A stretch of 64,000 bases of DNA from Aquimarina sp. Aq107. GTDB lineage: Bacteria; Bacteroidota; Bacteroidia; Flavobacteriales; Flavobacteriaceae. Below, piece by piece: positions 1-9,761 of the stretch. Under the pieces are notes generated by a model that made no database searches, had not been told where the DNA came from, and saw nothing but the letters and a program-made list of their open reading frames with translations. The stretch covers positions 3,520,501 through 3,584,500 of the forward strand of contig NZ_OX030782.1 of NCBI RefSeq assembly GCF_943733665.1, written 5' to 3'. The position numbers and the translations under genes are program-made. Numbering within the stretch: position 1 is the stretch's first letter; each line of letters starts with the position of its first letter.

Positions 1-1127
1 AAAAATGTAATACTCATTCTTAAAAAATCAACTACTATTGAATTTTGATTTTGGAGAAAAACCCCAAATTTTGTTTCATTATTTATAAAAACTGTAAATA
101 TCAATATGATTCCATGAATCAATCCCCAAAAAATAAATGTAAGATTAGCTCCATGCCATAACCCACTTAGCAGAAAAACAACAAGAATATTAAATACCAA
201 TCTAAATTTTGAAACACGATTACCTCCCAACGCAATGTATACGTAATCTCTAAACCAAGTAGAAAGCGAAATATGCCATCGTCTCCAAAACTCAATTAAG
301 TTCTTTGATAAATAAGGGAAATTAAAATTTTGCTTTAAATCAAACCCTAACAATCTTGCAGAACCAATAGCAATATCCGAATAACCTGAAAAATCTCCAT
401 AAATCTGAAAACCAAAAAATATAGCACCACATAACAAAGTGCTTCCTGAATATGCTGTATAATCTTCGAACAGTCTATTAACTATTACCGCACAATTATC
501 CGCAATTACCATTTTCTTGAACAAGCCGCCCAAAATTAATCGCAAACCATCAATACTCTTACTATAATTAAAAACTCTACTTTTATTAAACTGAGGCAAA
601 AGATTAGAAGCTCTTTCTATAGGTCCCGCAACTAACTGCGGAAAAAATGAAACAAATGCAAAAAATGAAATGAAATCATTGGTAGCGCGTATTCTTTCTC
701 TGTATACATCTATTGTATAACTCAATGTCTGAAACGTATAAAAACTTATACCTACAGGTAAAACGAGTTGCAATGAACTATAAGATATTGGCTTACCAAA
801 TAACAAAAATGCCTCTGTGAACGTTTCTATAAAGAAATTAAAGTATTTAAAGACGAATAAAACACCTAGATTAAAGAATAAACTAATTCCCAAAAGTATT
901 TTTTTTCTAACTCTAGTTGTGGTCTGCAATTGACTAGCAACCAAAAAATCAATCATTGAACTTAAAAATATAAGCGATAAAAATCTCCAGTCCCAAAAAG
1001 AATAAAACAAGTAGCTTACCGCTAGAAGAAAGATATTTTGAATCTTTTTTGAGCTGTTAAAAACGAACCAATACAAAACAAAAACGATTGGAAAGAACAA
1101 CGCAAAATCAACGGTATTAAATTGCAA
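1..1127 (-). CDS. MBOAT family O-acyltransferase (AlgI-like), 3' end outside window
   Basis: The reading frame is open from about 1127 down to base 1, giving about 375 residues of a family that is usually 460-500 long, so the C-terminus lies outside the window. It is a polytopic membrane protein that should transfer acyl groups (typically acetyl) to an exported polysaccharide or other extracytoplasmic acceptor. The translation shows the family hallmarks QIYGDFSGYSDIAIG, NFPYLSKNLIEFWRRWHISL and LSGLWHGANLTFIFWGL; the His in the last motif is the proposed catalytic residue. The frame has no ATG near its N-terminus; TTG at 1125-1127 (M-QFNTVDFALFFPIVF) is the best start, just after an in-frame stop upstream. 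It is divergent from ftsE. Its position beside a polysaccharide locus suggests glycan acylation, which is inference. Confidence 0.85.
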   Translation of the reverse strand, partial: MQFNTVDFALFFPIVFVLYWFVFNSSKKIQNIFLLAVSYLFYSFWDWRFLSLIFLSSMIDFLVASQLQTTTRVRKKILLGISLFFNLGVLFVFKYFNFFIETFTEAFLLFGKPISYSSLQLVLPVGISFYTFQTLSYTIDVYRERIRATNDFISFFAFVSFFPQLVAGPIERASNLLPQFNKSRVFNYSKSIDGLRLILGGLFKKMVIADNCAVIVNRLFEDYTAYSGSTLLCGAIFFGFQIYGDFSGYSDIAIGSARLLGFDLKQNFNFPYLSKNLIEFWRRWHISLSTWFRDYVYIALGGNRVSKFRLVFNILVVFLLSGLWHGANLTFIFWGLIHGIILIFTVFINNETKFGVFLQNQNSIVVDFLRMSITF

Positions 1128-1255
1128 AATATGAGCATATGAATTCTCTGGAAAAATACTTAAAATCTACGTGGATAAAAAAACATTTTTAATAAATACA
1201 TTATTGCATAAACTTTTTACTTTTACTAAAATTAATAAAATCAGAATTTCATACT

Positions 1256-1939
1256 ATGTCCGATATGGTTTTAAGCCTTAAAAATGCTTCAATTTATCAA
1301 CGAGAAAATTTAATTCTTTCAGATGTTAATGTCGAAGTTAATAAGGGAGATTTTGTATACCTGATCGGTAAGACCGGTACAGGAAAAAGTAGTTTCATGA
1401 AAACACTTTATGGAGACATTCCTCTAATAGAAGGGGAAGGAAGTATTGTTGATTTTGATTTAAGTACTTTAAAAGAAAATCAAATTCCATTTCTTAGAAG
1501 AAAATTAGGAATCGTTTTCCAAGATTTTAAACTTCTTAATGACAGAACTGTAAAGGATAATTTATTGTTTGTACTAAAAGCGACTGGATGGACTGATCAA
1601 AAAGCGATGGATAGTAAAATTGATGATGTCCTTGATAAAGTAGGCATGAAAACAAAGGATTTTAAATTCCCATACCAATTATCTGGTGGAGAACAACAGC
1701 GTATTGCTATTGCCAGAGCACTACTTAATGATCCAGAATTAATTCTTGCCGATGAACCAACTGGAAATTTAGACCCTCAAACTTCTGTAGAAGTTATGGA
1801 AGTACTACAGGACATCAATAAAAATGGTAATACAATTTTAATGGCTACTCATGATTATGCATTGCTATTAAAATATCCATCTAAAACTTTAAAATGTGAG
1901 GGTAACAAAGTTTTTGAAGTGGTTCAACGAAAAGGATAA
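1256..1939 (+). CDS. ftsE: Cell-division ABC transporter ATP-binding protein FtsE
   Basis: This is the 227-residue ATPase of the FtsEX complex, which at the divisome couples ATP hydrolysis to activation of peptidoglycan hydrolases. Walker A (GKTGTGKSS) is at about residues 38-46, the Q-loop FQDFKLL near 88, the signature LSGGEQQ at 142-148, Walker B (ELILADE) at 161-167, and the H-loop (ATHDY) near 200. FQDFKLL and the size are typical of FtsE rather than of the LolD group, though LolD-like ATPases are close relatives. No ftsX is adjacent; in Bacteroidota the two genes are often apart. The next gene starts 20 bases downstream on the same strand, so read-through into the polysaccharide locus is likely. 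Confidence 0.88.
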   Translation: MSDMVLSLKNASIYQRENLILSDVNVEVNKGDFVYLIGKTGTGKSSFMKTLYGDIPLIEGEGSIVDFDLSTLKENQIPFLRRKLGIVFQDFKLLNDRTVKDNLLFVLKATGWTDQKAMDSKIDDVLDKVGMKTKDFKFPYQLSGGEQQRIAIARALLNDPELILADEPTGNLDPQTSVEVMEVLQDINKNGNTILMATHDYALLLKYPSKTLKCEGNKVFEVVQRKG

Positions 1940-1959
1940 TTCTACAAATTAATACAATA

Positions 1960-2937
1960 ATGCGACTAGTAACCCTCGATGACTTTATAGAGACTTACAC
2001 TAAGTTTAGGCAAAGAGGACTGTCTTTTATTACCTCTAAACTAAACATTAATAGTATTAAAAGAACAAAAAGTGCTTTTAATGAATTAGATATACAATCT
2101 GCTAATTGGTGGATCATTCCTAAAATTCAAGAGCGATGGAATCAACTTATAACAGGAGACTCTAAAATTGAATATGAAGACTTTGTGATGAAAAAGTTCT
2201 TATCAAATTCTAAAGATCTAAAAATGCTGTCATTAGGCAGTGGAATTTGTAGTCATGAACTCACATTTGCAAGCTATAAGAATTTTAAAGAGATCGTATG
2301 TATTGATATTAACGAAGTACTTTTTGACGCTGCTAAAAAATCAGCATCAGAGCAAGAATTGGATAATATTAATTTTAAAATTCAAGATCTGTATTCCTAT
2401 AATTTTCCGGAAAACTATTTTGATATTGTTTTTTTTCATGCCTCATTACATCATTTTAAAAACATAGAAGAGCTTGTCGGACAAAAAATAAAAAGAACCT
2501 TGAAAACGGATGGGAAGCTAATAATTAATGAGTTTGTGGGACCAAATAGATTACAATTCCCAAAACATCAAATAAAAGCTACCAATAGTGCTATAAAACT
2601 CATCCCTAAACCCTATAGAAAAAGGTTTAAATTAAATTTGTTTAAAAATAGAATTTATGGCTCAGGCATTATTAGAATGATCCTGGCTGATCCGTCTGAA
2701 TGTATAGAATCAGAAAAAATATTACCTGCTATTCATAAAAACTATACCACAATTTATGAAGCTTCTTATGGTGGTAATTTGTTAGCAAATGCACTTAAAG
2801 ACCTATCCCACCATTTTTTAGAATTAGATTCAGAAAAAGAAGTTGTACTAAATAAATTATTTGAGTATGAAGATAATTATTTAAAAAACCACTCCAGTGA
2901 CTTTGTATTTGGAATTTACCAAAACACTACTAGTTGA
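1960..2937 (+). CDS. Class I SAM-dependent methyltransferase
   Basis: A 325-residue cytoplasmic protein with a Rossmann-type methyltransferase domain. Motif I is MLSLGSGICSHE at about residues 89-100, the acidic end of strand 2 is VCIDIN at 113-118, and the post-motif region FDIVFFHASLHHF is followed by a typical late-strand LIINEFVGP. An N-terminal stretch of about 80 residues precedes the domain and a C-terminal extension follows. The substrate cannot be read from the sequence; a nucleotide sugar or glycan is plausible from the surrounding glycosyltransferases. It lies 20 bases after ftsE and ends 10 bases before the convergent oxygenase gene. Confidence 0.75.
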   Translation: MRLVTLDDFIETYTKFRQRGLSFITSKLNINSIKRTKSAFNELDIQSANWWIIPKIQERWNQLITGDSKIEYEDFVMKKFLSNSKDLKMLSLGSGICSHELTFASYKNFKEIVCIDINEVLFDAAKKSASEQELDNINFKIQDLYSYNFPENYFDIVFFHASLHHFKNIEELVGQKIKRTLKTDGKLIINEFVGPNRLQFPKHQIKATNSAIKLIPKPYRKRFKLNLFKNRIYGSGIIRMILADPSECIESEKILPAIHKNYTTIYEASYGGNLLANALKDLSHHFLELDSEKEVVLNKLFEYEDNYLKNHSSDFVFGIYQNTTS

Positions 2938-2946
2938 TTGAGCATA

Positions 2947-3777
2947 CTAAGAATCATCTTTTTTATATACATGTGGATTTTCTCGAATTCCCTTTTTAAA
3001 TATTTTTCGAACCCCCATTCTTATTGATGAATCGATTTTCAATATTTTATCTCTAAAAAATTGACCTGGCCAACCTCTAAAAGTAGTTACATGGAAAGAT
3101 CTTTTCGCATCTACTGGTTCCGTAGAGAAATAATAATTAGAAATACAACATCGTACCTTATCCACTTTTACCTTACCAACAGAATGCCAAGAATTCTTAT
3201 GAGTAGCCATAACGACTAATCTATTACAACGAGAATTTATAGATATTGGTTCGCTTTTAAGTCCTTTTGGCCATAGTTCTAAGTTTCCTCCATTTTCTGA
3301 CATCCAATCCGGTGTTACATAATATAATAAATTAAGTACACGCCAAAGTTTGACATCCTTATCGTGAGAATTATCTAGATGCGGGTTCAAATAATTTCCT
3401 TTGCCCATCATCGAAATTCCTCCTGCATATAAATCTCCATCAGGTTTTACACTGCTATATTCGCATATTTTGGAGATTAAATCAACAATCCTCTTATCCT
3501 GAAAAGCATAAATAGTCTCCTCTAATAAAGGGTGATATCTATTCATTTGGGCAGCTACATATTTATACTCTCTTAAACTCCTTTTTACTTTTATATCCTT
3601 CGTACTAGGAAACTTATCAAAAATTTCACTAGTTAAATGTTCTGGTAGCAGATCATCTAAATAAAAATATCCAATACCCTCACTGGTATGAGCAAAGTGT
3701 TTTTTTAAAACTTCTTCATTATCTTTGAGCTTTAAAAAAATGAGATCAGCAATTTTATCTCTATTAGGGTGATTCAT
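2947..3777 (-). CDS. 2OG-Fe(II) oxygenase family protein
   Basis: A 276-residue protein of the prolyl-4-hydroxylase-like 2-oxoglutarate/Fe(II) oxygenase superfamily. The double-stranded beta-helix iron triad is visible: H133-x-D135 in NPHLDNSHD and the distal H198 in NSWHSVG; R209 in VRCCISNYYFS is placed to bind 2-oxoglutarate. LLYYVTPDW and GGNLELWP are typical core strands of this family. Members inside glycan clusters hydroxylate or otherwise modify sugars or attached amino acids, but the substrate here is unknown. It is transcribed alone on the minus strand, convergent with the methyltransferase and divergent from the GT2 gene at 3837. Confidence 0.8.
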   Translation of the reverse strand: MNHPNRDKIADLIFLKLKDNEEVLKKHFAHTSEGIGYFYLDDLLPEHLTSEIFDKFPSTKDIKVKRSLREYKYVAAQMNRYHPLLEETIYAFQDKRIVDLISKICEYSSVKPDGDLYAGGISMMGKGNYLNPHLDNSHDKDVKLWRVLNLLYYVTPDWMSENGGNLELWPKGLKSEPISINSRCNRLVVMATHKNSWHSVGKVKVDKVRCCISNYYFSTEPVDAKRSFHVTTFRGWPGQFFRDKILKIDSSIRMGVRKIFKKGIRENPHVYKKDDS

Positions 3778-3836
3778 CTATCCAATTACAATTTTGTCTT
3801 AAAAATAATTATAAACTTCTAGTAAAACATCTATAA

Positions 3837-4709
3837 ATGTTATCAATTTTGATCCCTGTCTATAATTATAACATTATTCCGTTGATTAAAGAGGTTCATC
3901 AGCAAATTTCATTATGTAACGTCTCTTTTGAAATATTAGTGTTTGATGATCATTCAGATCATTTCATAAAAGAAAATGATGGTGTTCATGAATTATCAAA
4001 TTGCTCTTTTAAGAAATTACCAAAAAATATAGGCAGAAGTGCTATTCGGAATCTATTAGCCTCTAAAGCAACATATGATTCTCTTCTCTTTATAGATGCT
4101 GGAACACTTCCAGAACGCAAAAACTTTATTAAAACATATCTAGATAATATAAACCATAAGGTTATAACGGGTGGAATGACTTATTTAAAAAAGCCACCCA
4201 GCAAACCTTATCGCCTTAGATGGATGTATACTAAAAAAAGAGAATCTTTAGCTAACAGAAATAAAAGATCTATCGTTTGTTCATCGAATTTTTTAATTCA
4301 AAAAGAAATTTTTAAAACCATAAAATTTGATGAATCTTTAGAAAAATATGGATGTGAAGATGTAGTATTTTTTGATGCTATTGCTAAAAAAAACATTCCA
4401 ATTACATATATTGACAACCCTGTAGTACATGATGCTAATGATAATGCAGAGGCTTTTATTATAAAAACAGAGCAAGCCATTGAAAACCTAATTGTTTTAA
4501 TCAATACCAATAAACTTTCTTATGATAGATACAAGGTTTCTAGTATTTACTACAAAATAAATAAAATAAAAATCGACAAAATCATCTCATTTACCTTCAG
4601 AATTTCGAGAAACCTTCTTAAAAGAAATTTCAATTCTTCTTATCCTTCTATGGTATGCTATGATTTTTATCGTTTAGGTTACTTTTGTTTAATTAAAAAC
4701 AAGATATAG
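3837..4709 (+). CDS. Glycosyltransferase family 2
   Basis: A 290-residue GT-A fold glycosyltransferase. The N-terminus LSILIPVYN, the nucleotide-binding VFDDHSD at about 35-41, NIGRSAIRNLLAS and LLFIDAGT (a DxD-like site with the second Asp replaced) are GT2 features. YGCEDVVFFDAIAKKN matches the ED acceptor-side motif, with the catalytic base expected there. It should add one sugar to a lipid-linked repeat unit at the cytoplasmic face. Its TAG stop shares one base with the GTG start of the next gene, so the two are translationally coupled. Donor and acceptor cannot be told. Confidence 0.82.
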   Translation: MLSILIPVYNYNIIPLIKEVHQQISLCNVSFEILVFDDHSDHFIKENDGVHELSNCSFKKLPKNIGRSAIRNLLASKATYDSLLFIDAGTLPERKNFIKTYLDNINHKVITGGMTYLKKPPSKPYRLRWMYTKKRESLANRNKRSIVCSSNFLIQKEIFKTIKFDESLEKYGCEDVVFFDAIAKKNIPITYIDNPVVHDANDNAEAFIIKTEQAIENLIVLINTNKLSYDRYKVSSIYYKINKIKIDKIISFTFRISRNLLKRNFNSSYPSMVCYDFYRLGYFCLIKNKI

Positions 4710-5653
4710 TGCCTTTTTTCTCCATCATTATTCCACTTTACAATAAAGAAAAAAATATCGAGAAAACGATACAATCCGTATTCGCTCAAAATTACACGAA
4801 CTATGAGATTATAATCATAAATGATGGTTCTAATGACAACAGTGAAAAAATCGTAAATACTTTTACGGATGAAAGGCTGCGATATTTTTTAACAGAAAAC
4901 AAAGGAGTTTCTAACGCTAGAAATTTTGGGATTGACAAGGCGAATGGAGAGATTATTGCCTTTCTGGATGCAGATGATTATTGGTATCCAAATCATCTCG
5001 AAATATTATTTCAATTATATAAAAAATTTCCTGATGCTGGTTTACTAGCAACATCTTATGAGAAAAAATTTAATACAAATTCTATATTTTTAGCGGACTT
5101 TAAGAGCATAAAAACGGATAGTAATTCTTTCATAATTATTGATGATTATTTTGATTCTAGTTCCATTGATGCTATTGCATGGACTTCGGCCAGTGCAGCT
5201 CCCAAAACTGTTTTAAATGCAATTAAAGGTTTTGATTCTTCTATAACACACGGTGAGGATACAGATCTTTGGATTCGTATTGCATTACGGCATAAAGTAG
5301 CTTTGGCAACATATGTCACTGCCACATATAATCTAGATGCCAAAAATCGATCAAAAGAAATAAACATAAAGAACAAAAACTTTATAAAGTTTGAAAAATT
5401 TGTTGAAGAAGAAAAACATAACCCTTCTTTAAAAATATATCTAGATGCTAACCGATATTCTATAGGATTAGAATATAGAATTGCTGGAGATTATTTGACC
5501 TCAAAAAAATATTGTGAAAATATTAATTGGAAAAACCTACATTGGAAAAATAGATTTTTAATAAAACAACCTAAAATAATATTACTATTGCTAAAAAAAA
5601 TCCAGAATATTTTAATTTCTATTTTTAGGCTAAAACTATCTAGTTTTAAATAG
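4709..5653 (+). CDS. Glycosyltransferase family 2 (GTG start)
   Basis: A 314-residue GT2 enzyme with a complete GT-A domain: FSIIIPLYNKEKNIEKT at the N-terminus, IINDGSNDNS near 37-46, NKGVSNARNFGI near 64-75, the metal-binding DADD at 87-90, and HGEDTDLWIRIA supplying the ED catalytic region. The start is GTG within the overlap TAGTG with the preceding glycosyltransferase; no ATG is nearby and MPFFSIIIPLYN begins exactly at the first strand. Its 3' end overlaps the convergent ketoisomerase gene by 18 bases. Confidence 0.85.
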   Translation: MPFFSIIIPLYNKEKNIEKTIQSVFAQNYTNYEIIIINDGSNDNSEKIVNTFTDERLRYFLTENKGVSNARNFGIDKANGEIIAFLDADDYWYPNHLEILFQLYKKFPDAGLLATSYEKKFNTNSIFLADFKSIKTDSNSFIIIDDYFDSSSIDAIAWTSASAAPKTVLNAIKGFDSSITHGEDTDLWIRIALRHKVALATYVTATYNLDAKNRSKEINIKNKNFIKFEKFVEEEKHNPSLKIYLDANRYSIGLEYRIAGDYLTSKKYCENINWKNLHWKNRFLIKQPKIILLLLKKIQNILISIFRLKLSSFK

Positions 5654-6043
5654 TTTAAAATCATTAAAGCTTCTGATATAATCTTCTTCTTTATATACAT
5701 CAGAAGCTAATACTAAACAAACTGATCCAGAAGAAAAATTTTCTAACTCTCTCCATATTCCAGATTTAATCAATAATCCTTTATTGGGTTTATTAAGAGT
5801 TATTTTCTTTTGATTTTCCCCGTCATGTAAAATCACATCAAAACTACCACTTAATGCAATCAAAAATTGTTGTAAATTTTTATGCGCATGACCTCCTCGA
5901 CTTGCATCACTAGGGACATCATACAAATAATATACTCTTTTTGTTTCAAAAGGTATAACATCCTTCTCTACCACCGCAATATTACCCCTAGGATCTTTTA
6001 TTTTAGGAATTTCAATAATTTCACAATCCTCGGCGGTTGTCAT
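5636..6043 (-). CDS. fdtA: dTDP-4-oxo-6-deoxyhexose 3,4-ketoisomerase (FdtA/QdtA-like cupin)
   Basis: A cupin of about 135 residues of the WxcM/FdtA/QdtA family, which converts dTDP-4-oxo-6-deoxy-D-glucose to a 3-oxo isomer that a PLP aminotransferase then turns into a 3-amino-3,6-dideoxyhexose. The diagnostic segments are PKIKDPRGNIAVVE, VYYLYDVPSDASRGGHAHK (catalytic His pair) and QQFLIALSGSFDVILHDG. The frame continues up to 6079, but the ATG at 6043 (MTTAEDCEIIEIP) matches the family N-terminus and lies 5 bases after the stop of the upstream glycosyltransferase. FdtA (galacto, Fuc3N) and QdtA (gluco, Qui3N) products cannot be separated by eye. It is the last gene of a four-gene operon. 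Confidence 0.85.
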   Translation of the reverse strand: MTTAEDCEIIEIPKIKDPRGNIAVVEKDVIPFETKRVYYLYDVPSDASRGGHAHKNLQQFLIALSGSFDVILHDGENQKKITLNKPNKGLLIKSGIWRELENFSSGSVCLVLASDVYKEEDYIRSFNDFKLFKTR

Positions 6044-6048
6044 ATTTT

Positions 6049-7155
6049 CTATTTTTTGGAAGGAAGTATTGCTTGCCATTGTGGTATTATATTTTCTATT
6101 TCAAATTTTGAAACACTAGAGATCGTACCATTTTTACATTTTTGATAAAAAGCCTGATCTTCTATCATTTTATTTAAAGCCTCCGTAAAAGCCATTTCTT
6201 TATTTAAAGGCACTAATATACCATTCTCACCGGTAACAATCACTTCTGAGGGACCTGATTTACAATCTACCGACACTACTGGCGTCCCCATAGCTAAAGA
6301 TTCTATTAACACCATCGGAAAACCTTCGTAGTTACTGGTTAATGTTGTATACAAAGCTTTTTTTACATAAGGAAATGGGTTTTCCGAAAATCCTTTGAAA
6401 ACCACATAATCTTCAATCTTTAATTTTTTAACCAGATTTTGAATCTTTATTTTATCAGGCCCATCACCGATTATAAGAAGTCTTATACCTTGTTTCGGTA
6501 ATCTTGATGCAGCATATGATTCTACTAGAAAACTATAATTTTTGGAGTCTTCAGAAATTCTACCATAAGATAAAATGTAAGGATAACTAGGTGTCTCTAC
6601 ATTTACCTCAGACATCGTATCCCAACGTTTTCTATCAAATGCATTATAAATACAACTTCCTTTACTTAAACCATATTTTTCTTTAAAATGACATACTGCT
6701 TCTTTAGAAACTCCAATCAATTCATATGCATCCTTATATAACAATTTTCCTAAAAATCTATTATCAGGAAAATAAATACCGATATTATAACTGTGAATAA
6801 TAAAGACTGTATCCGTCTTTTGATACACAAAAGTATTAATAAACCATTGTCTAAACCACCAAGGTCTTGGAGCTGCATCGATGATATAATCAAACTTATT
6901 TTCTTTAATAAGTTTTCTACTAATTACAAATTTTCGCCAACGTTTGTGCAAACCCTTATTAGAAGTAGTAAGCAATTCTAAATTTACTAGGCTTCCTTTA
7001 TAATCGTAAACAATATCATCAAGAATACTAACAATCGTAACATCATACCCAGAATCTTCTAGCATTCTCGACAAAATAGCACTTGATCGCTCAGCTCCTC
7101 CCGCACCTAAGGAAGAAACCATCAGACAAATTTTTATGCTTTTGTTTTGCGTCAC
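6049..7155 (-). CDS. Glycosyltransferase family 4
   Basis: A 368-residue GT-B enzyme of the GT4 (glycos_transf_1) family. The N-terminal donor-independent domain begins ICLMVSSLGAGGAERSS, a standard GT4 opening; the C-terminal domain carries LSYGRISEDSKNYSFLVES, LLIIGDGPDKIKIQNL, VVFKGFSENPFPYVKKA and the Ex7E motif EGFPMVLIESLAMGTPVVS. It should transfer a sugar with retention to the growing repeat unit. It sits between the flippase (5 bases away) and the ketoisomerase (5 bases away) in one operon, so it may use the 3-amino-deoxyhexose donor made by its neighbours; that link is inference. Confidence 0.87.
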   Translation of the reverse strand: MTQNKSIKICLMVSSLGAGGAERSSAILSRMLEDSGYDVTIVSILDDIVYDYKGSLVNLELLTTSNKGLHKRWRKFVISRKLIKENKFDYIIDAAPRPWWFRQWFINTFVYQKTDTVFIIHSYNIGIYFPDNRFLGKLLYKDAYELIGVSKEAVCHFKEKYGLSKGSCIYNAFDRKRWDTMSEVNVETPSYPYILSYGRISEDSKNYSFLVESYAASRLPKQGIRLLIIGDGPDKIKIQNLVKKLKIEDYVVFKGFSENPFPYVKKALYTTLTSNYEGFPMVLIESLAMGTPVVSVDCKSGPSEVIVTGENGILVPLNKEMAFTEALNKMIEDQAFYQKCKNGTISSVSKFEIENIIPQWQAILPSKK

Positions 7156-7160
7156 GCTAG

Positions 7161-8456
7161 TTAAATTTTCCTATCTGGTCCAAAAAAAGATTTTCTGAAC
7201 ACTAAAATCAACAATAAAAAATAAAAGACATAATTAAAAAGATATGCCATAGAAGCACCAATAAACCCGAATTGGTTTATCAAATAAATACTTGCAAAAT
7301 ATAAAAATGTAAACGAAATAATTTCTGTAATTATATAATACCAAAACATTCTTTTAGCCAAAAATTGATATGCTATCACTAATGATGCTATTTTAAAAAG
7401 ATCCCCAAACAATTGCCAGATAAACAAGGGTTCCATTGCGGTAAAATCATTTGAAAAAAGAATTTCAATTATAATATTTCTCAAAAAATAAATAATCAAA
7501 AATCCAATAACAAATATTGGTAAAATCGTCTTATAAAAATTAAAGACTTCTAATTTAAAATTTTTGCTACTACTTATTTCAGACAATCTAGGTAATAAAT
7601 ATATAGTTAACAAAGTCGTTATAAATAACATGTATTGACTACTAATACTCTGTATTGCTTCCCAATAACCGGCTTCTTCTAAGCCTTCATTAGCAATAAT
7701 AAAATTTCTTATTCTGATCAAAATAGCCGGTAAAACGGTTACAGAAACCAATGTCATAATGGCAAATGAGCTTAATCTTTTTAGATATTTTGGCGATATC
7801 TTAGTAGATGGCAAAAATTTAGTAACATCTTTTTTATTCAGTATGATTACAATGGTAAAACATAATGATACCGCTGGATTTATGATAATAGCCCAAAATG
7901 CACCTTCTAGTTTATATTCCCAAACTAAGATAACTGTGATCAGCAAACCTAAAATACTACTAGCAATATTGAGTAGTATATACATCTTATATTTAGAATA
8001 TCCATTAATTATTGCCAAACACAATGTGTTTACAGAATAAAAAGGTAGTGCTATTGCTATTGCTTTAAAAACAAAATTATATTGATAACTACCACCAAAA
8101 ACCAGATTATTCCAAAATGTTGGAAACAAATAAAGCCAGGTAGACAAGAAAATGGTTACGACAAAACACAAAAGATAGGAAGTTGATAACATAGACCTAA
8201 TCTCCTTATTATCACTCTTAAATTCTGCAATATATTTTACAATTCCATTATATAAACCTAGAGTACCGATTGATTGAATAGAGGTCAGAACATTTCTAAG
8301 ATTACCAATCAATGCTAATCCTTCTGGACCTAAAAATATAGCAACTACCTTAAGACTTATAAAGCCGGTTATCATTTTCACGAAAACACCAATGGCATTA
8401 AAAGAGCTAACTTTAATTAAAACATTATTTTTTAGTTTATCAAAGTATGAATCCAC
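7161..8456 (-). CDS. Wzx/WzxE-like O-antigen repeat-unit flippase
   Basis: A 431-residue integral membrane protein with about 12 predicted hydrophobic segments, of the MVF/polysaccharide-translocase superfamily. The N-terminal pattern SSFNAIGVFVKMITGFISLKV and FLGPEGLALIGNLRN is close to the O-antigen translocase group that includes WzxE. It flips undecaprenyl-diphosphate-linked repeat units to the periplasm. The gene is 4 bases downstream of the aminotransferase and 5 bases upstream of the GT4 gene. Pairing of a WzxE-type flippase with a dTDP-aminodeoxyhexose pathway resembles enterobacterial common antigen loci, but no Wzy or Wzz candidate is in the window. Confidence 0.85.
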   Translation of the reverse strand: MDSYFDKLKNNVLIKVSSFNAIGVFVKMITGFISLKVVAIFLGPEGLALIGNLRNVLTSIQSIGTLGLYNGIVKYIAEFKSDNKEIRSMLSTSYLLCFVVTIFLSTWLYLFPTFWNNLVFGGSYQYNFVFKAIAIALPFYSVNTLCLAIINGYSKYKMYILLNIASSILGLLITVILVWEYKLEGAFWAIIINPAVSLCFTIVIILNKKDVTKFLPSTKISPKYLKRLSSFAIMTLVSVTVLPAILIRIRNFIIANEGLEEAGYWEAIQSISSQYMLFITTLLTIYLLPRLSEISSSKNFKLEVFNFYKTILPIFVIGFLIIYFLRNIIIEILFSNDFTAMEPLFIWQLFGDLFKIASLVIAYQFLAKRMFWYYIITEIISFTFLYFASIYLINQFGFIGASMAYLFNYVFYFLLLILVFRKSFFGPDRKI

Positions 8457-8460
8457 TCCT

Positions 8461-9579
8461 TTAGTATTCGTTTAAGGTTTTTATAATCTTACCAACCTCT
8501 TGATCGGTTAGGCTTGTATTAAGGGGAATACTAACAACTTCTTTGTGCATTCTTTCCGTTATAGGTAATGAAAGTTCTGAAAACTCCTTTAGGGCATTCT
8601 GTTTATGTGGTGGAATCGGATAATGGATATGGTATCCAATTCCTAAATCATCTAAATATTGACAAAATTCTAAACGATTTTTGACTCTAACCACAAAAAG
8701 ATGAAATACATGATTCCCGGAACCGTCCCAACCTGGCAGAACAATCTTATCATTTTCAATTTCTGAAAGATACCTTTTCGCAATTTGTCTTCGCCTTTGA
8801 TTATCTTCCTTCAGGTCTTTTAACTTCTCCAATAAAAATGCTGCTTGCAGTTCATCCAATCTAGAATTAACTCCTAAATAATTGTTTTCATATTTTTTAG
8901 AAGAACCGTAATTCCCAATACTTCTTACCATATCCGCTAATTCTTTATTATTAGTAGTTATTGCACCAGCATCTCCCAATGCTCCTACATTTTTTGCAGG
9001 ATAAAAACTAAAAGAAGAAGCATTACATAAATCACCTACCAACCTACCATCGTCATATATTGCTCCGTGCGCTTGAGCGGCATCATCAATTACAAGTAAA
9101 TTATATTTCTTTGCGATTTCATTGATTTCGTTCATTTGTGCTAGTTGACCATACAAATGAACAGGCACAATGACTTTAGTTTTATTAGAAATATGTTTTT
9201 CAATTCTATTAATATCTATATTAAAAGTATCTCCATCAGGTTCCACCAACACAGGTTTTAATCCCGCATATTTAATAGATAAAATTGAAGCTATAAATGT
9301 ATTTGAAGGAACAATTACTTCGTCTCCAGAATTAATTTTTCCAAGTTCAATATATCCTTTAAGGATTATTGTTAACGCATCTAGTCCATTACCAACACCA
9401 ATACAATACTTAGCTCCACAAAACTCGGCATAAGAATCCTCAAACTCTTTAACAAAAGTTCCTTTAATATATCTACCCCCATCCAAAAACTTAGAAAAAC
9501 AATCTTTATATTTTTCATGATAACGACTATTTATTTTATGAAGATCTAGAAATGGAATCAACTGTTTAGGGTTTGTCAT
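8461..9579 (-). CDS. fdtB: DegT/DnrJ/EryC1 sugar aminotransferase (FdtB/QdtB-like)
   Basis: A PLP-dependent aminotransferase of the sugar-nucleotide family, about 372 residues. PFLDLHKIN near the start, VGVGNGLDAL-type phosphate site, NTFIAS, the cofactor Asp in LLVIDDAAQAHGA near 167, and the Schiff-base Lys in SFYPAKNVGALGDAGA near 198 are all present. Next to an FdtA/QdtA-type isomerase it should aminate the 3-oxo group to give dTDP-Fuc3N or dTDP-Qui3N. The frame could start at TTG 9585, but ATG 9579 (MTNPKQLIPFLDL) is preferred because a perfect -7 element (9583-9590) covers the TTG. No FdtC-type N-acetyltransferase is in the operon. Confidence 0.85.
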   Translation of the reverse strand: MTNPKQLIPFLDLHKINSRYHEKYKDCFSKFLDGGRYIKGTFVKEFEDSYAEFCGAKYCIGVGNGLDALTIILKGYIELGKINSGDEVIVPSNTFIASILSIKYAGLKPVLVEPDGDTFNIDINRIEKHISNKTKVIVPVHLYGQLAQMNEINEIAKKYNLLVIDDAAQAHGAIYDDGRLVGDLCNASSFSFYPAKNVGALGDAGAITTNNKELADMVRSIGNYGSSKKYENNYLGVNSRLDELQAAFLLEKLKDLKEDNQRRRQIAKRYLSEIENDKIVLPGWDGSGNHVFHLFVVRVKNRLEFCQYLDDLGIGYHIHYPIPPHKQNALKEFSELSLPITERMHKEVVSIPLNTSLTDQEVGKIIKTLNEY

Positions 9580-9582
9580 TAT

Positions 9583-9590
9583 CAAAAATA
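9583..9590 (-). promoter_or_regulatory. -7 element TATTTTTG, possible leaderless promoter of fdtB operon
   Basis: On the minus strand TATTTTTG fits TAnnTTTG exactly and is followed by only three bases before ATG 9579, so the transcript would start at or next to the start codon. No clear -33 TTG was found. The position argues against the TTG start at 9585. Confidence 0.5.
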
Positions 9591-9761
9591 TCTATCTACA
9601 TTTATGAATTATCTTGTACAAAAAGAATTCAGTAGGATTCAGTTTTTATTATTACAGTATTAAAAATACCTTTACAGCAAAGATATTTGTTTTTGTGAAA
9701 GCCCATAAAAACGTATGATAATTTTTTAAAGTCTTTAATATAGGGACTTAACGTTACTTGA